A stretch of 64,000 nucleotides of DNA from Flagellimonas marinaquae (lineage in GTDB: Bacteria > Bacteroidota > Bacteroidia > Flavobacteriales > Flavobacteriaceae). The stretch lies in NCBI RefSeq assembly GCF_023716465.1, contig NZ_CP092415.1, forward strand, positions 833,001-897,000, written 5' to 3'. Below the pieces are notes generated by a model. That model made no database searches, had not been told where the DNA came from, and was given only the letters and a program-made list of their open reading frames with translations. The first letter of the stretch is position 1; each line of letters starts with the position of its first letter. A program made the translations under genes and the position numbers. Positions 27,492 to 36,729 of this stretch are shown in pieces.

Positions 27492-27905
27492 TTAATCCCA
27501 ATCTCCATACTCCGCAGAGTTCTTTGATGTCTCGTGCAAAGTAATATGCAATAATTGTCCCTCTTTTAATTTAGGTTTTAGAATATCGTAGATTACTTTC
27601 ACAAAGTATTCTGTAGTTGGCAATAGGTTTGCGAACTCAGGACAATCCTCGTTCAAGTTCTTGTGATCAAAACGTTCCTCGACCTCTTCCTTGATCAATG
27701 TTCCCAGTTCCGCTAGATCCATTACAAACCCGGTGTCGGGATCAACCTCGCCCTTAATTCTCACCTCAAGATCAAAATTATGACCATGGTAACTTGGGCT
27801 GTTGCATTTTCCGAACACTTCTATGTTCTTCTCATCGCTCCAATTAGGATTATGGAGCCTATGGGCTGCATTAAAATGGGCTTTTCTGCAAATTGTGGCA
27901 ATCAT
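27492..27905 (-). CDS. queD: 6-carboxytetrahydropterin synthase (QueD family)
   Basis: A 137-residue tunnelling-fold enzyme. Zinc-binding His residues lie in KAHFNAAHRL and YHGHNFDL, and the catalytic Cys is in FGKCNSPSYHGH. FDHKNLNED and the final ITLHETSKN complete the signature. It converts dihydroneopterin triphosphate to carboxytetrahydropterin, an early step to queuosine; some homologues act as pyruvoyl-tetrahydropterin synthases. ATG 27905 gives the family N-terminus (MIATICRKAHF); the 11-residue upstream extension is not typical. It lies 29 nt from the tRNA on the same strand. Confidence 0.93.
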   Translation of the reverse strand: MIATICRKAHFNAAHRLHNPNWSDEKNIEVFGKCNSPSYHGHNFDLEVRIKGEVDPDTGFVMDLAELGTLIKEEVEERFDHKNLNEDCPEFANLLPTTEYFVKVIYDILKPKLKEGQLLHITLHETSKNSAEYGDWD

Positions 27906-28057
27906 GCTGCAAAGGTAATCCCTTTTTCTGCATTCCATATTTTCGGATTCAAAAAAATAAGCGGAATTGATAATGCCGTGCGTTCTTACTAAATTTATGC
28001 ATCAAAAAAACACTTCTTATTACAGCTACGTTTAAAATCTGATATAAACATTACACT

Positions 28058-28741
28058 ATGAAAATAACCTATTTGGGCCATGCCACTTTATTGGTAGAGA
28101 TCAACAACAAGAAAATTTTGTTCGACCCCTTTATCACCGGTAATGAGCTTGCGTCCGACATCGACGTTGAAACTCTTAAGGTGGATTACGTATTTGTTAC
28201 ACACGGCCATCAAGACCATGTTCTGGATGTTGAGGCGATTTTAAAAAACAATCCAGATGCAACCTTGGTCTCCAATTTTGAGATTATTTCTTGGTTTGGG
28301 GAAAAGGGAATACAAGGCCACCCAATGAATCACGGGGGTAAATATTCGTTTGATTTTGGGACCGCAAAATATGTAAATGCCATCCATTCCAGTGTATTGC
28401 CCGATGGAAGCAATGGAGGCAATCCCGGTGGTTTTGTAATTTATGATGAATCCAATTGCATTTATATTGCCGGGGACACGGCATTGACAAAGGATATGGA
28501 GTTAATCCCATTGACCTGTCCCAAGTTGGATATTGCGGTGCTGCCAATTGGCGATAATTTTACCATGGGTTACGAAGATGCAGCGATTGCAAGTGATTTT
28601 GTTGGCTGTGATCAGGTATTGGGCTATCATTACGATACATTCCCGCCTATAAAAATTGACAAAACAACAGCAGTGGAACACTTTGAAAGCAAGGGCAAGA
28701 AGCTGCTATTGCCCGGTATCGGGGAATCCATCAACATTTAA
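28058..28741 (+). CDS. Metal-dependent hydrolase, metallo-beta-lactamase fold (UPF0173-like)
   Basis: A 227-residue single-domain hydrolase with the metal-binding motif THGHQDHVLD (His49, His51, Asp53, His54), AGDTAL with the bridging Asp, and LGYHYDTFPP with the last His ligand. The family is widespread and its substrate is not established. The gene looks intact. Its last 120 nt recur at 30139-30258 with three changes, all synonymous. The terminator expected after it is found after that second copy instead, about 1.5 kb downstream. Confidence 0.92.
   Translation: MKITYLGHATLLVEINNKKILFDPFITGNELASDIDVETLKVDYVFVTHGHQDHVLDVEAILKNNPDATLVSNFEIISWFGEKGIQGHPMNHGGKYSFDFGTAKYVNAIHSSVLPDGSNGGNPGGFVIYDESNCIYIAGDTALTKDMELIPLTCPKLDIAVLPIGDNFTMGYEDAAIASDFVGCDQVLGYHYDTFPPIKIDKTTAVEHFESKGKKLLLPGIGESINI
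28622..28741 (+). repeat. Direct repeat copy 1 (3' end of the hydrolase gene)
   Basis: 120 nt matching 30139-30258 at 117 positions. The three differences (AGC/AGT, CCC/CCT, AAC/AAT) are third-position transitions. Upstream of 28622 identity falls abruptly to 19 of 33. Confidence 0.9.
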
Positions 28742-28915
28742 AAATAAAATCAACATTGTTTAAAAACAATTATTTGAATAGTGGCGACAATACTGTACAA
28801 CTATCGGTCAAAGGTTTTAAATGATGTATTTGGCTCAAGGAGTAGTACAGGCAAACCATGGCGGATTCTTACATCAACTAAAAAATAAAAACTTGGGGGA
28901 AATGAATGAAATATA

Positions 28916-29854
28916 TTAATGGGGGCGGTTTTTTATCCACTCAATTGCATTTTCTGACATTTTTTTATAGTCGTGGCCTACATTTTTCACTGTGTCCATT
29001 GTCCAATTAAACTCCCATTTGTTCTTATTTCCTAATTCCTTGTTCGCATTAAAAAAAGTTGTACCACGTTCCAACCTATGCGCTCCTTGTTCCATTGCCA
29101 GATCTGTTGTTCTAAAAGTTCCTAAACTAGGATCATTATCCAATTCCCCTAATAGAATGATCAATCTTTTTTTGTAGGCTTTCGGCAAATCTGTTCCTAT
29201 ATTTTTCAATCCATACGGATAGTCAAGGAACTGGTCCGGAAAGCTGTAAAATCCAGAATTTGCAGCAACCGCTGTTCCAATTCTGGATTCGGGCATTACC
29301 ATCACCATTCTATGCACAAATTGTCCGCCAGCTGAATGACCAAAAATATCGTACTGCTCGTTCGTAATATTATTTACAGATTTAATATGGTCGAATATGT
29401 TCTCAACGACTGAATACGCCCATTCAGTTTTTGGGTTTTTAGTTCCAAAAAAAGTAAATAAGTTTCCCTCTTGGTAGTCGTTTGTCGTATATTTTGAAAA
29501 CTTGTTCTCAAATTCAGGCGCTACAATAAATAAGTTATTCTTATTTGCCAACTCAATCCATGCATTTAGATAATCATCTGCATTTCGACCACCACCGTGC
29601 ATAACAAAAACAATTTTGTCTTGGTTGTTCCAACTTTCAGGTTTGTAGGTCCATACCTTAATGGATTTTTTCCCACTATCTTTAAAAGCCTGCATAACAA
29701 AAGTGTCTATTCCTTCATTAATTTTATTGGCAACTGTGATTTCAGGTCCTTTTGGAAGTACATATAGGTAAGTGTATCCCGCAACTGAAAGAAGTATTAG
29801 AATAGAAAATGTATATAAAACTACCTTTTTAAATATTTTCAGAAATTTATTCAT
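28916..29854 (-). CDS. Alpha/beta hydrolase, membrane-anchored, esterase/depolymerase-like
   Basis: A 312-residue protein with an N-terminal hydrophobic anchor (VVLYTFSILILLSVAGYTYLY). It is followed by FVMHGGGRNADDYLNAW (oxyanion-hole region) and the nucleophile elbow FGHSAGGQF with the catalytic Ser. The Asp is probably in LGELDND, and the His in NVGHDYKKM near the C-terminus. The pattern resembles feruloyl-esterase/polyhydroxybutyrate-depolymerase-like hydrolases. ATG 29854 places the anchor at the N-terminus; the frame stays open upstream to 29986, so a longer form is possible. It is AT-richer than its neighbours and lies between the duplicated gene ends, so it looks like acquired cargo. 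Confidence 0.8.
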   Translation of the reverse strand: MNKFLKIFKKVVLYTFSILILLSVAGYTYLYVLPKGPEITVANKINEGIDTFVMQAFKDSGKKSIKVWTYKPESWNNQDKIVFVMHGGGRNADDYLNAWIELANKNNLFIVAPEFENKFSKYTTNDYQEGNLFTFFGTKNPKTEWAYSVVENIFDHIKSVNNITNEQYDIFGHSAGGQFVHRMVMVMPESRIGTAVAANSGFYSFPDQFLDYPYGLKNIGTDLPKAYKKRLIILLGELDNDPSLGTFRTTDLAMEQGAHRLERGTTFFNANKELGNKNKWEFNWTMDTVKNVGHDYKKMSENAIEWIKNRPH

Positions 29855-30105
29855 TTGCACGCTTTTTGACCAATCCGATTTAGACATTGGTCGGTCAACT
29901 AAATATTTACTTTCATTTATCTTATTGAATGTATTTCCGGCTAGCCTCTCCAATTTTAATTGAGTCCGCTGTCTTGCTTTAATCAATATTGAAAATACTT
30001 CATCCTATTCATCAATATCCGGAGAATGGGCAGTAATTGAAGTTTGACCAAAACCAACACGAAAGAACAATTATAAAATCCCTTGATTATATTTTAGGTA
30101 CCATG

Positions 30106-30258
30106 GCGAAGGATCTAGTTGGCCACAACCAAGTTCTAGGCTATCATTACGATACATTCCCGCCTATAAAAATTGACAAAACAACAGCAGTGGAACACTT
30201 TGAAAGTAAGGGCAAGAAGCTGCTATTGCCTGGTATCGGGGAATCCATCAATATTTAA
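30106..30258 (+). pseudogene. 3'-terminal fragment of a second metallo-beta-lactamase-fold hydrolase gene
   Basis: The last ~51 codons of a homologue of the gene at 28058-28741, in frame to its stop. The first 33 nt are only 58% identical to the intact gene (about 7 of 11 residues alike), and the final 120 nt 97.5% identical. The remainder of the gene is missing. An ATG at 30103 opens the fragment, but the metal-binding HxHxDH is absent, so no activity is expected. Confidence 0.85.
30139..30258 (+). repeat. Direct repeat copy 2
   Basis: Partner of 28622-28741. The two copies flank the alpha/beta hydrolase gene. Confidence 0.9.
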
Positions 30259-30264
30259 AATTAA

Positions 30265-30290
30265 AAAAGCCTCCATAATTGGAGGCTTTT
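30265..30290 (+). terminator. Rho-independent terminator after the gene fragment
   Basis: AAAAGCCTCC (30265-30274) pairs with GGAGGCTTTT (30281-30290) around ATAATT. It probably served the ancestral hydrolase gene before the insertion. Confidence 0.8.
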
Positions 30291-30388
30291 ATGTTGCAAA
30301 ACTGAAAGCTCCAGTTCTATCAACTTGACTAACTCATACTTTCTAAAATATCCAACATCGCTTCTTATACATGAGCATGCCTTGAGTT

Positions 30389-31873
30389 TTATTTTTTCCA
30401 AAACCAGACATCTTCCGTAAACGGTCTCACTTTGTTATCTTTTACCCTTATTCGTAATTTATGTATACCTCGTTTTAACCCAAATGGCAATTGTGCTTTC
30501 CATAAATGATTTGATTTTTTTCTTAGATAAGGCGACTTCTTACTCAAATTATCGGGGGTACCACCCTCCTTTTGCATACGTTTTATATACGCTACAAAAG
30601 GATCTAACTCGTTTACCTTTTCTACCTTTACAACAGGCAGTCCATTTATATCCAGGTCAATAGCGGTGCTATCCGAACCGACATACACATTTATATAAAT
30701 GTTATCGTCCTTAGACAAAAATGAAGTTGGTGCATCATTATAATCTCCCAACCATACACTCATTTGTTTGGTTTTAGGTAGGCCCACTCCTTTATAGTTA
30801 ACAACATAATCACCCTCATTAAACTCTACTTCAAAATATCCCTTTGGGGTACCGCAATGCATTAAGGCCAGGGGTACGCCTTCCCAACTTCGCTGTCCTG
30901 TCCACCAATGTCCGGAAACAGCACCTGCTGTTAGTTCATGTATGGTGTTTCCAGATGGGGTAGTTATATAATTTCGAAATACCGTATGGGTGTGCCCGGA
31001 TAAAAAAAGTACTTTTTTAAAAGGGTCCAATAATTGTACTACATCATTCTTATTTTCCATACCCACTAAAGGTATATGTTGAGCTATTACAATAGGCCGA
31101 TCATGTTCTATTTCTGCTAAAATATTTCTTAAAAAGTTAAGTTGATGCTCATCGTAAATGCCGTTGTATCCAAATTTACCTTCAGGATAAATGCTATTCA
31201 AGATTATAAAAAGCACTTCATTTTTAAAAAATGCATAAGTGTCCGGGCCAAAATGTCGATTATAAGCATTGGGTTGTTTTTGGGGTGCCACACTAAAATC
31301 ACGATCGTGATTACCATAAACGGTCCACATCGGGATTTGGTTACCGTTCATCATGGTTTTCAAGGGTTGAAAAAGCGTAGGAACATCATTTACTAAGTCT
31401 CCCAAATATATGCTCATATCATAATCCTTCCTATTGACCAGTTCCCGCAATACAGAATTGCCAGCCTGAAGCATTTCCGTGGTATCGCCGACCTGAATAT
31501 CCCCTACGGCCAATACTTTAAATCGTTTCTTGGTTTGCTGTTCAACCAATCCAAAATTAAATTTTCCGCTGGTGTCCGTTTCTTCAAAAAAACTGTGCCA
31601 CCATTTATCGGTTTCGGTATAATGGTATTTGGATGGTAAAATAGGAAAGAGTATTTGCCCCGGCTTTACTAATATGGTATAGGATCCATTTTTATCGGTC
31701 TGTACAAAAGTATCGCCATTGGAAACCCAAACATCCCGAATCCCCTTTTCCCTGGCATCCATACTGTTATTGCCATTGGCATCTAAAAATACCTTTCCAT
31801 TTACTTGTTGCCAATCTTGGGCCGTCAAACTTTGAACAAGAAAAAGAATCACCAAAACAGTTGATCGCTTCAT
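30389..31873 (-). CDS. Calcineurin-like phosphoesterase, secreted
   Basis: A 494-residue protein with signal peptide (cleaved near LTAQ). An N-terminal beta-sandwich follows (VFLDANGNNSMDAREKGIRDVWVSNG...TDKNGSYTI, a Cna-B/SdrD-like module). The metallophosphatase domain has AVGDIQVGD, YLGDLVNDV, YGNHDRD and SGHTHT, which carry the Asp, Asn and His metal ligands. A C-terminal beta domain ends the protein. Such three-part proteins are common in Bacteroidota, and their substrates are mostly unknown. It is last in the SusCD/M16 gene run but is separated by a terminator at 31896-31922, so it may have its own promoter or receive read-through. Confidence 0.87.
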   Translation of the reverse strand: MKRSTVLVILFLVQSLTAQDWQQVNGKVFLDANGNNSMDAREKGIRDVWVSNGDTFVQTDKNGSYTILVKPGQILFPILPSKYHYTETDKWWHSFFEETDTSGKFNFGLVEQQTKKRFKVLAVGDIQVGDTTEMLQAGNSVLRELVNRKDYDMSIYLGDLVNDVPTLFQPLKTMMNGNQIPMWTVYGNHDRDFSVAPQKQPNAYNRHFGPDTYAFFKNEVLFIILNSIYPEGKFGYNGIYDEHQLNFLRNILAEIEHDRPIVIAQHIPLVGMENKNDVVQLLDPFKKVLFLSGHTHTVFRNYITTPSGNTIHELTAGAVSGHWWTGQRSWEGVPLALMHCGTPKGYFEVEFNEGDYVVNYKGVGLPKTKQMSVWLGDYNDAPTSFLSKDDNIYINVYVGSDSTAIDLDINGLPVVKVEKVNELDPFVAYIKRMQKEGGTPDNLSKKSPYLRKKSNHLWKAQLPFGLKRGIHKLRIRVKDNKVRPFTEDVWFWKK

Positions 31874-31895
31874 AAACTAGTTGAATAAAAAATAG

Positions 31896-31922
31896 AAAAG
31901 CGGAGGGAAAACCTCCGCTTTT
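31896..31922 (-). terminator. Rho-independent terminator after the propeller lipoprotein gene
   Basis: AAAAGCGGAGG (31896-31906) pairs with CCTCCGCTTTT (31912-31922); it likely ends the main SusCD/M16 transcript. Confidence 0.8.
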
Positions 31923-31944
31923 GTTAATTAAACTTTAAGGCAAA

Positions 31945-33417
31945 TTAATCGTTGTCCGGAGAATCGAACTTATGCAGGTATAACTGATCGGCAACGACAT
32001 ATGCTGCGTAAGCAACGCCATTAGGCGCTATTTCCAAATTAAGCTCGTCCGCTTCGGCGGTTTCAAAAACTACCGGAGCCCCCCAGTTGTTCACTTCATT
32101 ATCAAAAGGAAGAAAAACCGGAGTTTCAGTTTCGTTTTTATAGAACAACATGGCTGTTCCATAATTGTCAACGGCTACATCAAAATCACGAACTTCCGGA
32201 GTTGGGATCAAATCACCCAAAGTGCTCCATGTGCCATTTTCCGCCGAAAAGGCTTTTACTTTTAATTGAACATCTGTTCCTTCTCCAGTATTCTCGGCAT
32301 AGGCAAGGTAAACGTTTCCATTTTGGTCCACGTCTATCGCCAAGTGACGGTAACTGATCGTATTTTCCGGAGACTCCTTCATTTGATCTGCGATGGTAGA
32401 CCAGGAACCATTGCTGTACTTATATACCGATACGGACTGTAGATCTCCAAAATTCATAACAGCAAGATACACATCGTTACCCACTGCTTTTGCAGTAACA
32501 ACGATTGCCGCCCCTGTTCTTCCGGGAATTGGCAAATCTGTCCAAGAACCGTTGGAAAATGTCTTAACCAGCAATCCTCTACGATTCTCGTCTCTTTCAT
32601 CACTAGTAAAGAAACCATAAACGGTATTATCCGCATCTACGGCCAAAGTATTTATGGCTGACTTTATACCGGTGTAGGGTCCATTTCCTACCAAGCTCCA
32701 ATCATTATCATAAGAAGTTATGGCAATCTGGCGTAAATCATCGAAATCTGCTTGATAGCTAATAAATGGCGTACCGTCTGAATTGTATTTAAGTTCTATG
32801 GAACGAGGTCTTTCAGCATTAAAATCTTGCGCTCCCACTCTAGACCAGGCATCTCCAGAGAATCCGACCAAGTTAAGTCTTCTGCTATCGGAATCTTCCC
32901 TGTCACTAATATAAGACACATAAGGCGTAGAGCTGGTGGGATCTATGGCCATAGAAATATCGTACACCAAGTCATCTCCAAACACTCCCAATCGACTCCA
33001 GACTGCACTGGCCAACTTACCTACTGTTACTGTGTAAATTTTATTCGTATCACCTTCGGATACCAAAAACTCAACAGAGCCGCTAAAATCATTAGGCGTT
33101 ACACCGCTTTCCTGTGTTGTGGAAGAAACGGTTACCACATCGTTCTCAGTGGTAGTGTAACGAGCAACCAAAGCGGTAAGGGCGGTTTGTTCTGGAAGAT
33201 CAATGGTCATTGATTCTTCAATGCTTTCTACAATATAATCATTGAACAATACTTCTGGATTGTCTTCCGCATAGAAACCAAAAGAAGTAATGCCAACTTC
33301 TGCCGGTTCTTCTGGTTCCGGATCTGGTTCCACGGGCGTTGAATTATCGTCTGAGCTACAAGCCACGAATAAAATACTGAGTATCAACAAGGACCAATTG
33401 AAAAGGTTTTTTTTCAT
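31945..33417 (-). CDS. Surface lipoprotein with beta-sandwich and propeller-like repeats
   Basis: A 490-residue lipoprotein (lipobox FVACSSDD, Cys20) with an acidic/Pro-rich stretch typical of surface lipoproteins (EPDPEPEEPAE). Residues ~40-135 form a beta-sandwich of the kind ending in NKIYTVTVGK. The rest repeats units with W(S/T)xLG...A(I/V)D...YxAY patterns, such as AIDVDQNGNVYLAYAEN, suggesting a beta-propeller. It is likely to bind a ligand at the cell surface, in the way that accessory lipoproteins serve SusCD transporters; this is inferred from context. It follows the M16 peptidase gene by 31 nt. Confidence 0.82.
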   Translation of the reverse strand: MKKNLFNWSLLILSILFVACSSDDNSTPVEPDPEPEEPAEVGITSFGFYAEDNPEVLFNDYIVESIEESMTIDLPEQTALTALVARYTTTENDVVTVSSTTQESGVTPNDFSGSVEFLVSEGDTNKIYTVTVGKLASAVWSRLGVFGDDLVYDISMAIDPTSSTPYVSYISDREDSDSRRLNLVGFSGDAWSRVGAQDFNAERPRSIELKYNSDGTPFISYQADFDDLRQIAITSYDNDWSLVGNGPYTGIKSAINTLAVDADNTVYGFFTSDERDENRRGLLVKTFSNGSWTDLPIPGRTGAAIVVTAKAVGNDVYLAVMNFGDLQSVSVYKYSNGSWSTIADQMKESPENTISYRHLAIDVDQNGNVYLAYAENTGEGTDVQLKVKAFSAENGTWSTLGDLIPTPEVRDFDVAVDNYGTAMLFYKNETETPVFLPFDNEVNNWGAPVVFETAEADELNLEIAPNGVAYAAYVVADQLYLHKFDSPDND

Positions 33418-33448
33418 AATAATAAAATAAATGGTTACTAATTAATTG

Positions 33449-36241
33449 TTATGGTTTTGGATGAAATATTGCTTTGACCTCCGGGGTCTTCACAAAATAT
33501 TTTTTGGTTTTTTTTCGCAGTTGTTTTTCATTGATTCCTAGGACCATTTCTTCATAATCTTGAATAAACTTCCAACTACTGTAGTCATCAAAATAATAGT
33601 CACGAATAGCCTTGGTCCAATAGGAGTTGCTCTGTTTCTTAAGCTTATTTACCTTGATCAGGTTACTTTTTACTTTGGTCAAATCATCATCAAAATCAAT
33701 ATCTCCGTTAACCATGCCTTTTATGATCAAATCTATTTCTTTGGTAATCCGGTCAACATCCTTGGGATCACAGACCAAACTAATGGTCTGTCTGCTCAAT
33801 GGTGCCGGGTGTTGTGTACTACTAATTGCTACCGACACGCTATATACCAAACCAAGATCTTCTCGTAGCTTATTGATGAGCTTTAGTTTTAAAATAGATT
33901 CCAAGAGCTCGTTTTCTATTTCTAGCTTTGGAATGTTACGGCTTACCTTGTTTTGTTGATAAACCAGGGAAACAATGGATTTTGGTGACTCCCCTGCCCT
34001 TTTTACCAATGCGGTTTCTTCATCCAACACCGGTCTAGGGCCATATTTGTAATCGGTACTGATATCACCTTTTGGCAATCCTCCGATATACGTTTTGATC
34101 AATGGAAGTAACTCTTCCAAGTCTTTATCTGTAATTATGGTGACCACATAATTGTTGGCAACCCCAAAAAACTTCCCGTAAATGGGCACCATGGCCTCAA
34201 GCTTCAGGTTTTCTTGGATTTGTTCCACGGTTTGTGGCTTTGTAGTATAATCTTCTCCCCGAACCAAGTACTTTAGGTCTTCATAGAATTTGTCTTTTGG
34301 GGTCTGTGTGCGCTCCTCCAAGGATTGGACCATTCTATCCTTAACTTGATGGAAGAGGGTTGAATCCGCTCTCGGTTCTGTAGATTTTAGATAGAAAAGC
34401 TCAAATAAGGTTTCTACATCTTCATTATCCGAACTTCCTGAAAATCCAGAGCGTGTTTTGTCTATCAGCAATTGTACTTTTGCACTGTTACCAATCAAAT
34501 ACTCGCTCAATGCCTCTCTGGAAAAACTTCCATATCCGCTGATGGATACCACGGGAGCAGCATACATGGCATTGACATAATCCGTAGAGTCCAGGGCATA
34601 ATATCCCCCTTTTCGGAATCCAGAAAGAATTACTTTTTCTTCTGCTGAATCAGTTTGCTTATAGATAATCTTTGCTCCATTGTCCAGATATATTTCTTTG
34701 GCATCTATCTCTAAAAGCTCCTTTATCTTTAACACTTTCCCTTCTTCCGGAGTGTAACTGAGTAGATTTTCCGGCACTTCCAAATTGCGGCTATAGCGTT
34801 CGACCTTTATATTCTCCAAGTTTTTAATACTGGCCATTAAGGTCTCCTTGCTGGGAATACTGTCCATCAATTCCTCATTAGTACTGAACAGGTATCTAAA
34901 CCCACCCATGTTCTTGACCTTATTAAGTTCCTGAAGCAGGTAGAGTGAATCGATTTGTGCAAAGTTTTCCCTAATCAATTCTAATTCTGATTTAAGGGAA
35001 ACAATGCTGTTCCCATAAAAGAAATCCTGTTGCATCTGCTCGATCATACCCGAGGCCGAGGGAACAATTTCCTTTTCCACCCTTGTTTCAAAAGAGTGCA
35101 ACATGCTCGTTTTTTCTTTTTCAATCTCTGCATTGGTAAAGCCATAATCCAACAATTGTTTGTAGTGTTGGTTAAACTGGCCCATACCCTCCAAAATTTG
35201 ATCGGGCTTTAGCTTTATGCTTGCCAAATAAGCACCTTTTACGGGTAAAAAGTTACCTATGCTGATACTTGCGCTTTTATAGATAGGATTATCATACGAA
35301 AGTGTGGCAAATCGTTGCTCGGTAAGTTTGTTCAGCAAGCTTCGTGTTAAGTAGTGCGTGTAGGCTTGTTTGTTGTTCACATCCCGCATGGGCTCCCTGA
35401 GCTGAATAATATTCAATTCGGTATTCTTTACCCATTCATCGCTATATACAATTAGACTGTCCGCTTTATAGTCTTGAATTCCGTAAGTTTTAAGCTTTGG
35501 ACTTACAGAGGGCTTACTGCCAAACCTTTCAATGATACTCTCTTCAATTTCAGCTACATCAACATCTCCTGAAACAGCAATGGCCATAAGTGAAGGGTCG
35601 TACCATTTATCATAAAAATCCTTTAGTTCCTTATGCTTAAAATTTCGCAACGTTGCGGTATCACCTATTACCCTTCTATCCGCATAGCGTGACTCGTTGA
35701 GCAGGGTATTTAGAAATAACATACTACTTTCGGCCTGTGGAGATTGTTTGCTGAGCCATTCCGATAAGACTACTCCGCGCTCTTTTTCTACCTCGGTGCT
35801 ATCCAACAACATACCATCTACCCAATCCGACATAATCAACATGGTAGAGTCCAGTACGCTTTTTTTGTGAGTGGGAATCTTTAGCTTATAAACTGTTTCG
35901 TGGTAAGATGTATGTGCGTTTAGATCGTGACCAAACTTGGATCCATTTCGTTCCAAAAAGTCAATCAGCTTATTGGCTTCGAAATGGGCAATACCATTAA
36001 ATGCCATGTGCTCCAAAAAGTGGGCCAAACCCCGTTGCTTTTCTGACTCTTGTAAAGATCCTACCTTGACCAAAAGCCTAAAAAAACCTTCTCCCTTTAC
36101 TTTATCGGTGGGGTAGATATAATAGGTAAGTCCGTTGGGCAATGTCTTTTTTACAAGAACACTGTCCTGTTCCAATTGTTGGGAAAAACAACTGGTTATA
36201 AAGACTAGTGCCAATAAAAGGCTAAGGAGAACTTTTTTCAA
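33449..36241 (-). CDS. M16 family zinc peptidase, pitrilysin-like, probable lipoprotein
   Basis: A 930-residue protein of the length of full four-domain M16 peptidases. The inverted zinc motif is H74-F-L-E77-H78 (GLAHFLEHMAFNG); a distal Glu ligand probably lies in the DSTEVEKERGVVLSEW segment. A second M16 half begins near residue ~500. The signal sequence ends ITSCFS with Cys18, a weak lipobox. M16 enzymes cut peptides small enough to enter their chamber. The start codon is TTG, 4 nt after the stop of the upstream lipoprotein gene; only this start gives a signal peptide. It is part of the SusCD operon and is the operon's main clue to substrate. Confidence 0.92.
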   Translation of the reverse strand: MKKVLLSLLLALVFITSCFSQQLEQDSVLVKKTLPNGLTYYIYPTDKVKGEGFFRLLVKVGSLQESEKQRGLAHFLEHMAFNGIAHFEANKLIDFLERNGSKFGHDLNAHTSYHETVYKLKIPTHKKSVLDSTMLIMSDWVDGMLLDSTEVEKERGVVLSEWLSKQSPQAESSMLFLNTLLNESRYADRRVIGDTATLRNFKHKELKDFYDKWYDPSLMAIAVSGDVDVAEIEESIIERFGSKPSVSPKLKTYGIQDYKADSLIVYSDEWVKNTELNIIQLREPMRDVNNKQAYTHYLTRSLLNKLTEQRFATLSYDNPIYKSASISIGNFLPVKGAYLASIKLKPDQILEGMGQFNQHYKQLLDYGFTNAEIEKEKTSMLHSFETRVEKEIVPSASGMIEQMQQDFFYGNSIVSLKSELELIRENFAQIDSLYLLQELNKVKNMGGFRYLFSTNEELMDSIPSKETLMASIKNLENIKVERYSRNLEVPENLLSYTPEEGKVLKIKELLEIDAKEIYLDNGAKIIYKQTDSAEEKVILSGFRKGGYYALDSTDYVNAMYAAPVVSISGYGSFSREALSEYLIGNSAKVQLLIDKTRSGFSGSSDNEDVETLFELFYLKSTEPRADSTLFHQVKDRMVQSLEERTQTPKDKFYEDLKYLVRGEDYTTKPQTVEQIQENLKLEAMVPIYGKFFGVANNYVVTIITDKDLEELLPLIKTYIGGLPKGDISTDYKYGPRPVLDEETALVKRAGESPKSIVSLVYQQNKVSRNIPKLEIENELLESILKLKLINKLREDLGLVYSVSVAISSTQHPAPLSRQTISLVCDPKDVDRITKEIDLIIKGMVNGDIDFDDDLTKVKSNLIKVNKLKKQSNSYWTKAIRDYYFDDYSSWKFIQDYEEMVLGINEKQLRKKTKKYFVKTPEVKAIFHPKP

Positions 36242-36245
36242 GGCT

Positions 36246-36707
36246 TTAGTTATTTACTTTTTTAAAAATGAGTTTATCCTGATTTGAATCTGGTCCAGGA
36301 AAACCAATATTGATTCCCTGGTTGTTCGAATCCAATTGAATGGTAAGGGTGTTATCGGCAGTTGGATCTACCTCCCTTTCCATCCATCGTATCTGTACGG
36401 GTCTTCGGTAAATTCCAATTGGAAAAAACAAAGGGTTGTCCTTTGTTAAAATTTCATAGTCCACACCTTCTGTGAGACCATCTCCTGGAATTATGGAATA
36501 ATCCAAATACAAATCCTGATTTAATGGTTTGGAGCTTAGATAGACATAGTACGACACAACATCGCGTCTATTGGATCTAATCTCCACATTGTCCTGATTG
36601 TTAAAGTTGATGTGGATAAAAGCTTCATCAAAAGGTGTAAATTCCTCCTTATTACAAGAACTCAGTACCAGGCCCGAGATTAGCAGAAGAATAAAATATT
36701 TGTTCAT
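36246..36707 (-). CDS. Small lipoprotein, DUF4843-like
   Basis: A 153-residue lipoprotein (lipobox LVLSSCNK, Cys17). The mature part is beta-rich: FIHINFNNQDN, YYVYLSSKPLNQDLYLDYS, YEILTKDNPLFFPIG and a closing L-x-I-Q-L-D segment. This pattern resembles the small beta-sandwich proteins (DUF4843) that often follow susD genes next to peptidases in Bacteroidota. Its function is not established; surface exposure beside SusD is likely. It lies 22 nt after susD and 4 nt before the M16 gene. Confidence 0.75.
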   Translation of the reverse strand: MNKYFILLLISGLVLSSCNKEEFTPFDEAFIHINFNNQDNVEIRSNRRDVVSYYVYLSSKPLNQDLYLDYSIIPGDGLTEGVDYEILTKDNPLFFPIGIYRRPVQIRWMEREVDPTADNTLTIQLDSNNQGINIGFPGPDSNQDKLIFKKVNN

Positions 36708-36729
36708 CCTAGTTTGGTTTTGTCGCCGG

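Noticed and set aside
28821..28919. 32-codon plus-strand frame just before the alpha/beta hydrolase gene end
   Set aside because: Could be the tail of a lost gene within the inserted segment, but there is no family match; kept as unproven.
29855..29986. N-terminal extension of the alpha/beta hydrolase
   Set aside because: The frame is open, but the extension would place 44 charged residues before the membrane anchor; ATG 29854 is more likely. A fused remnant of another gene cannot be excluded.
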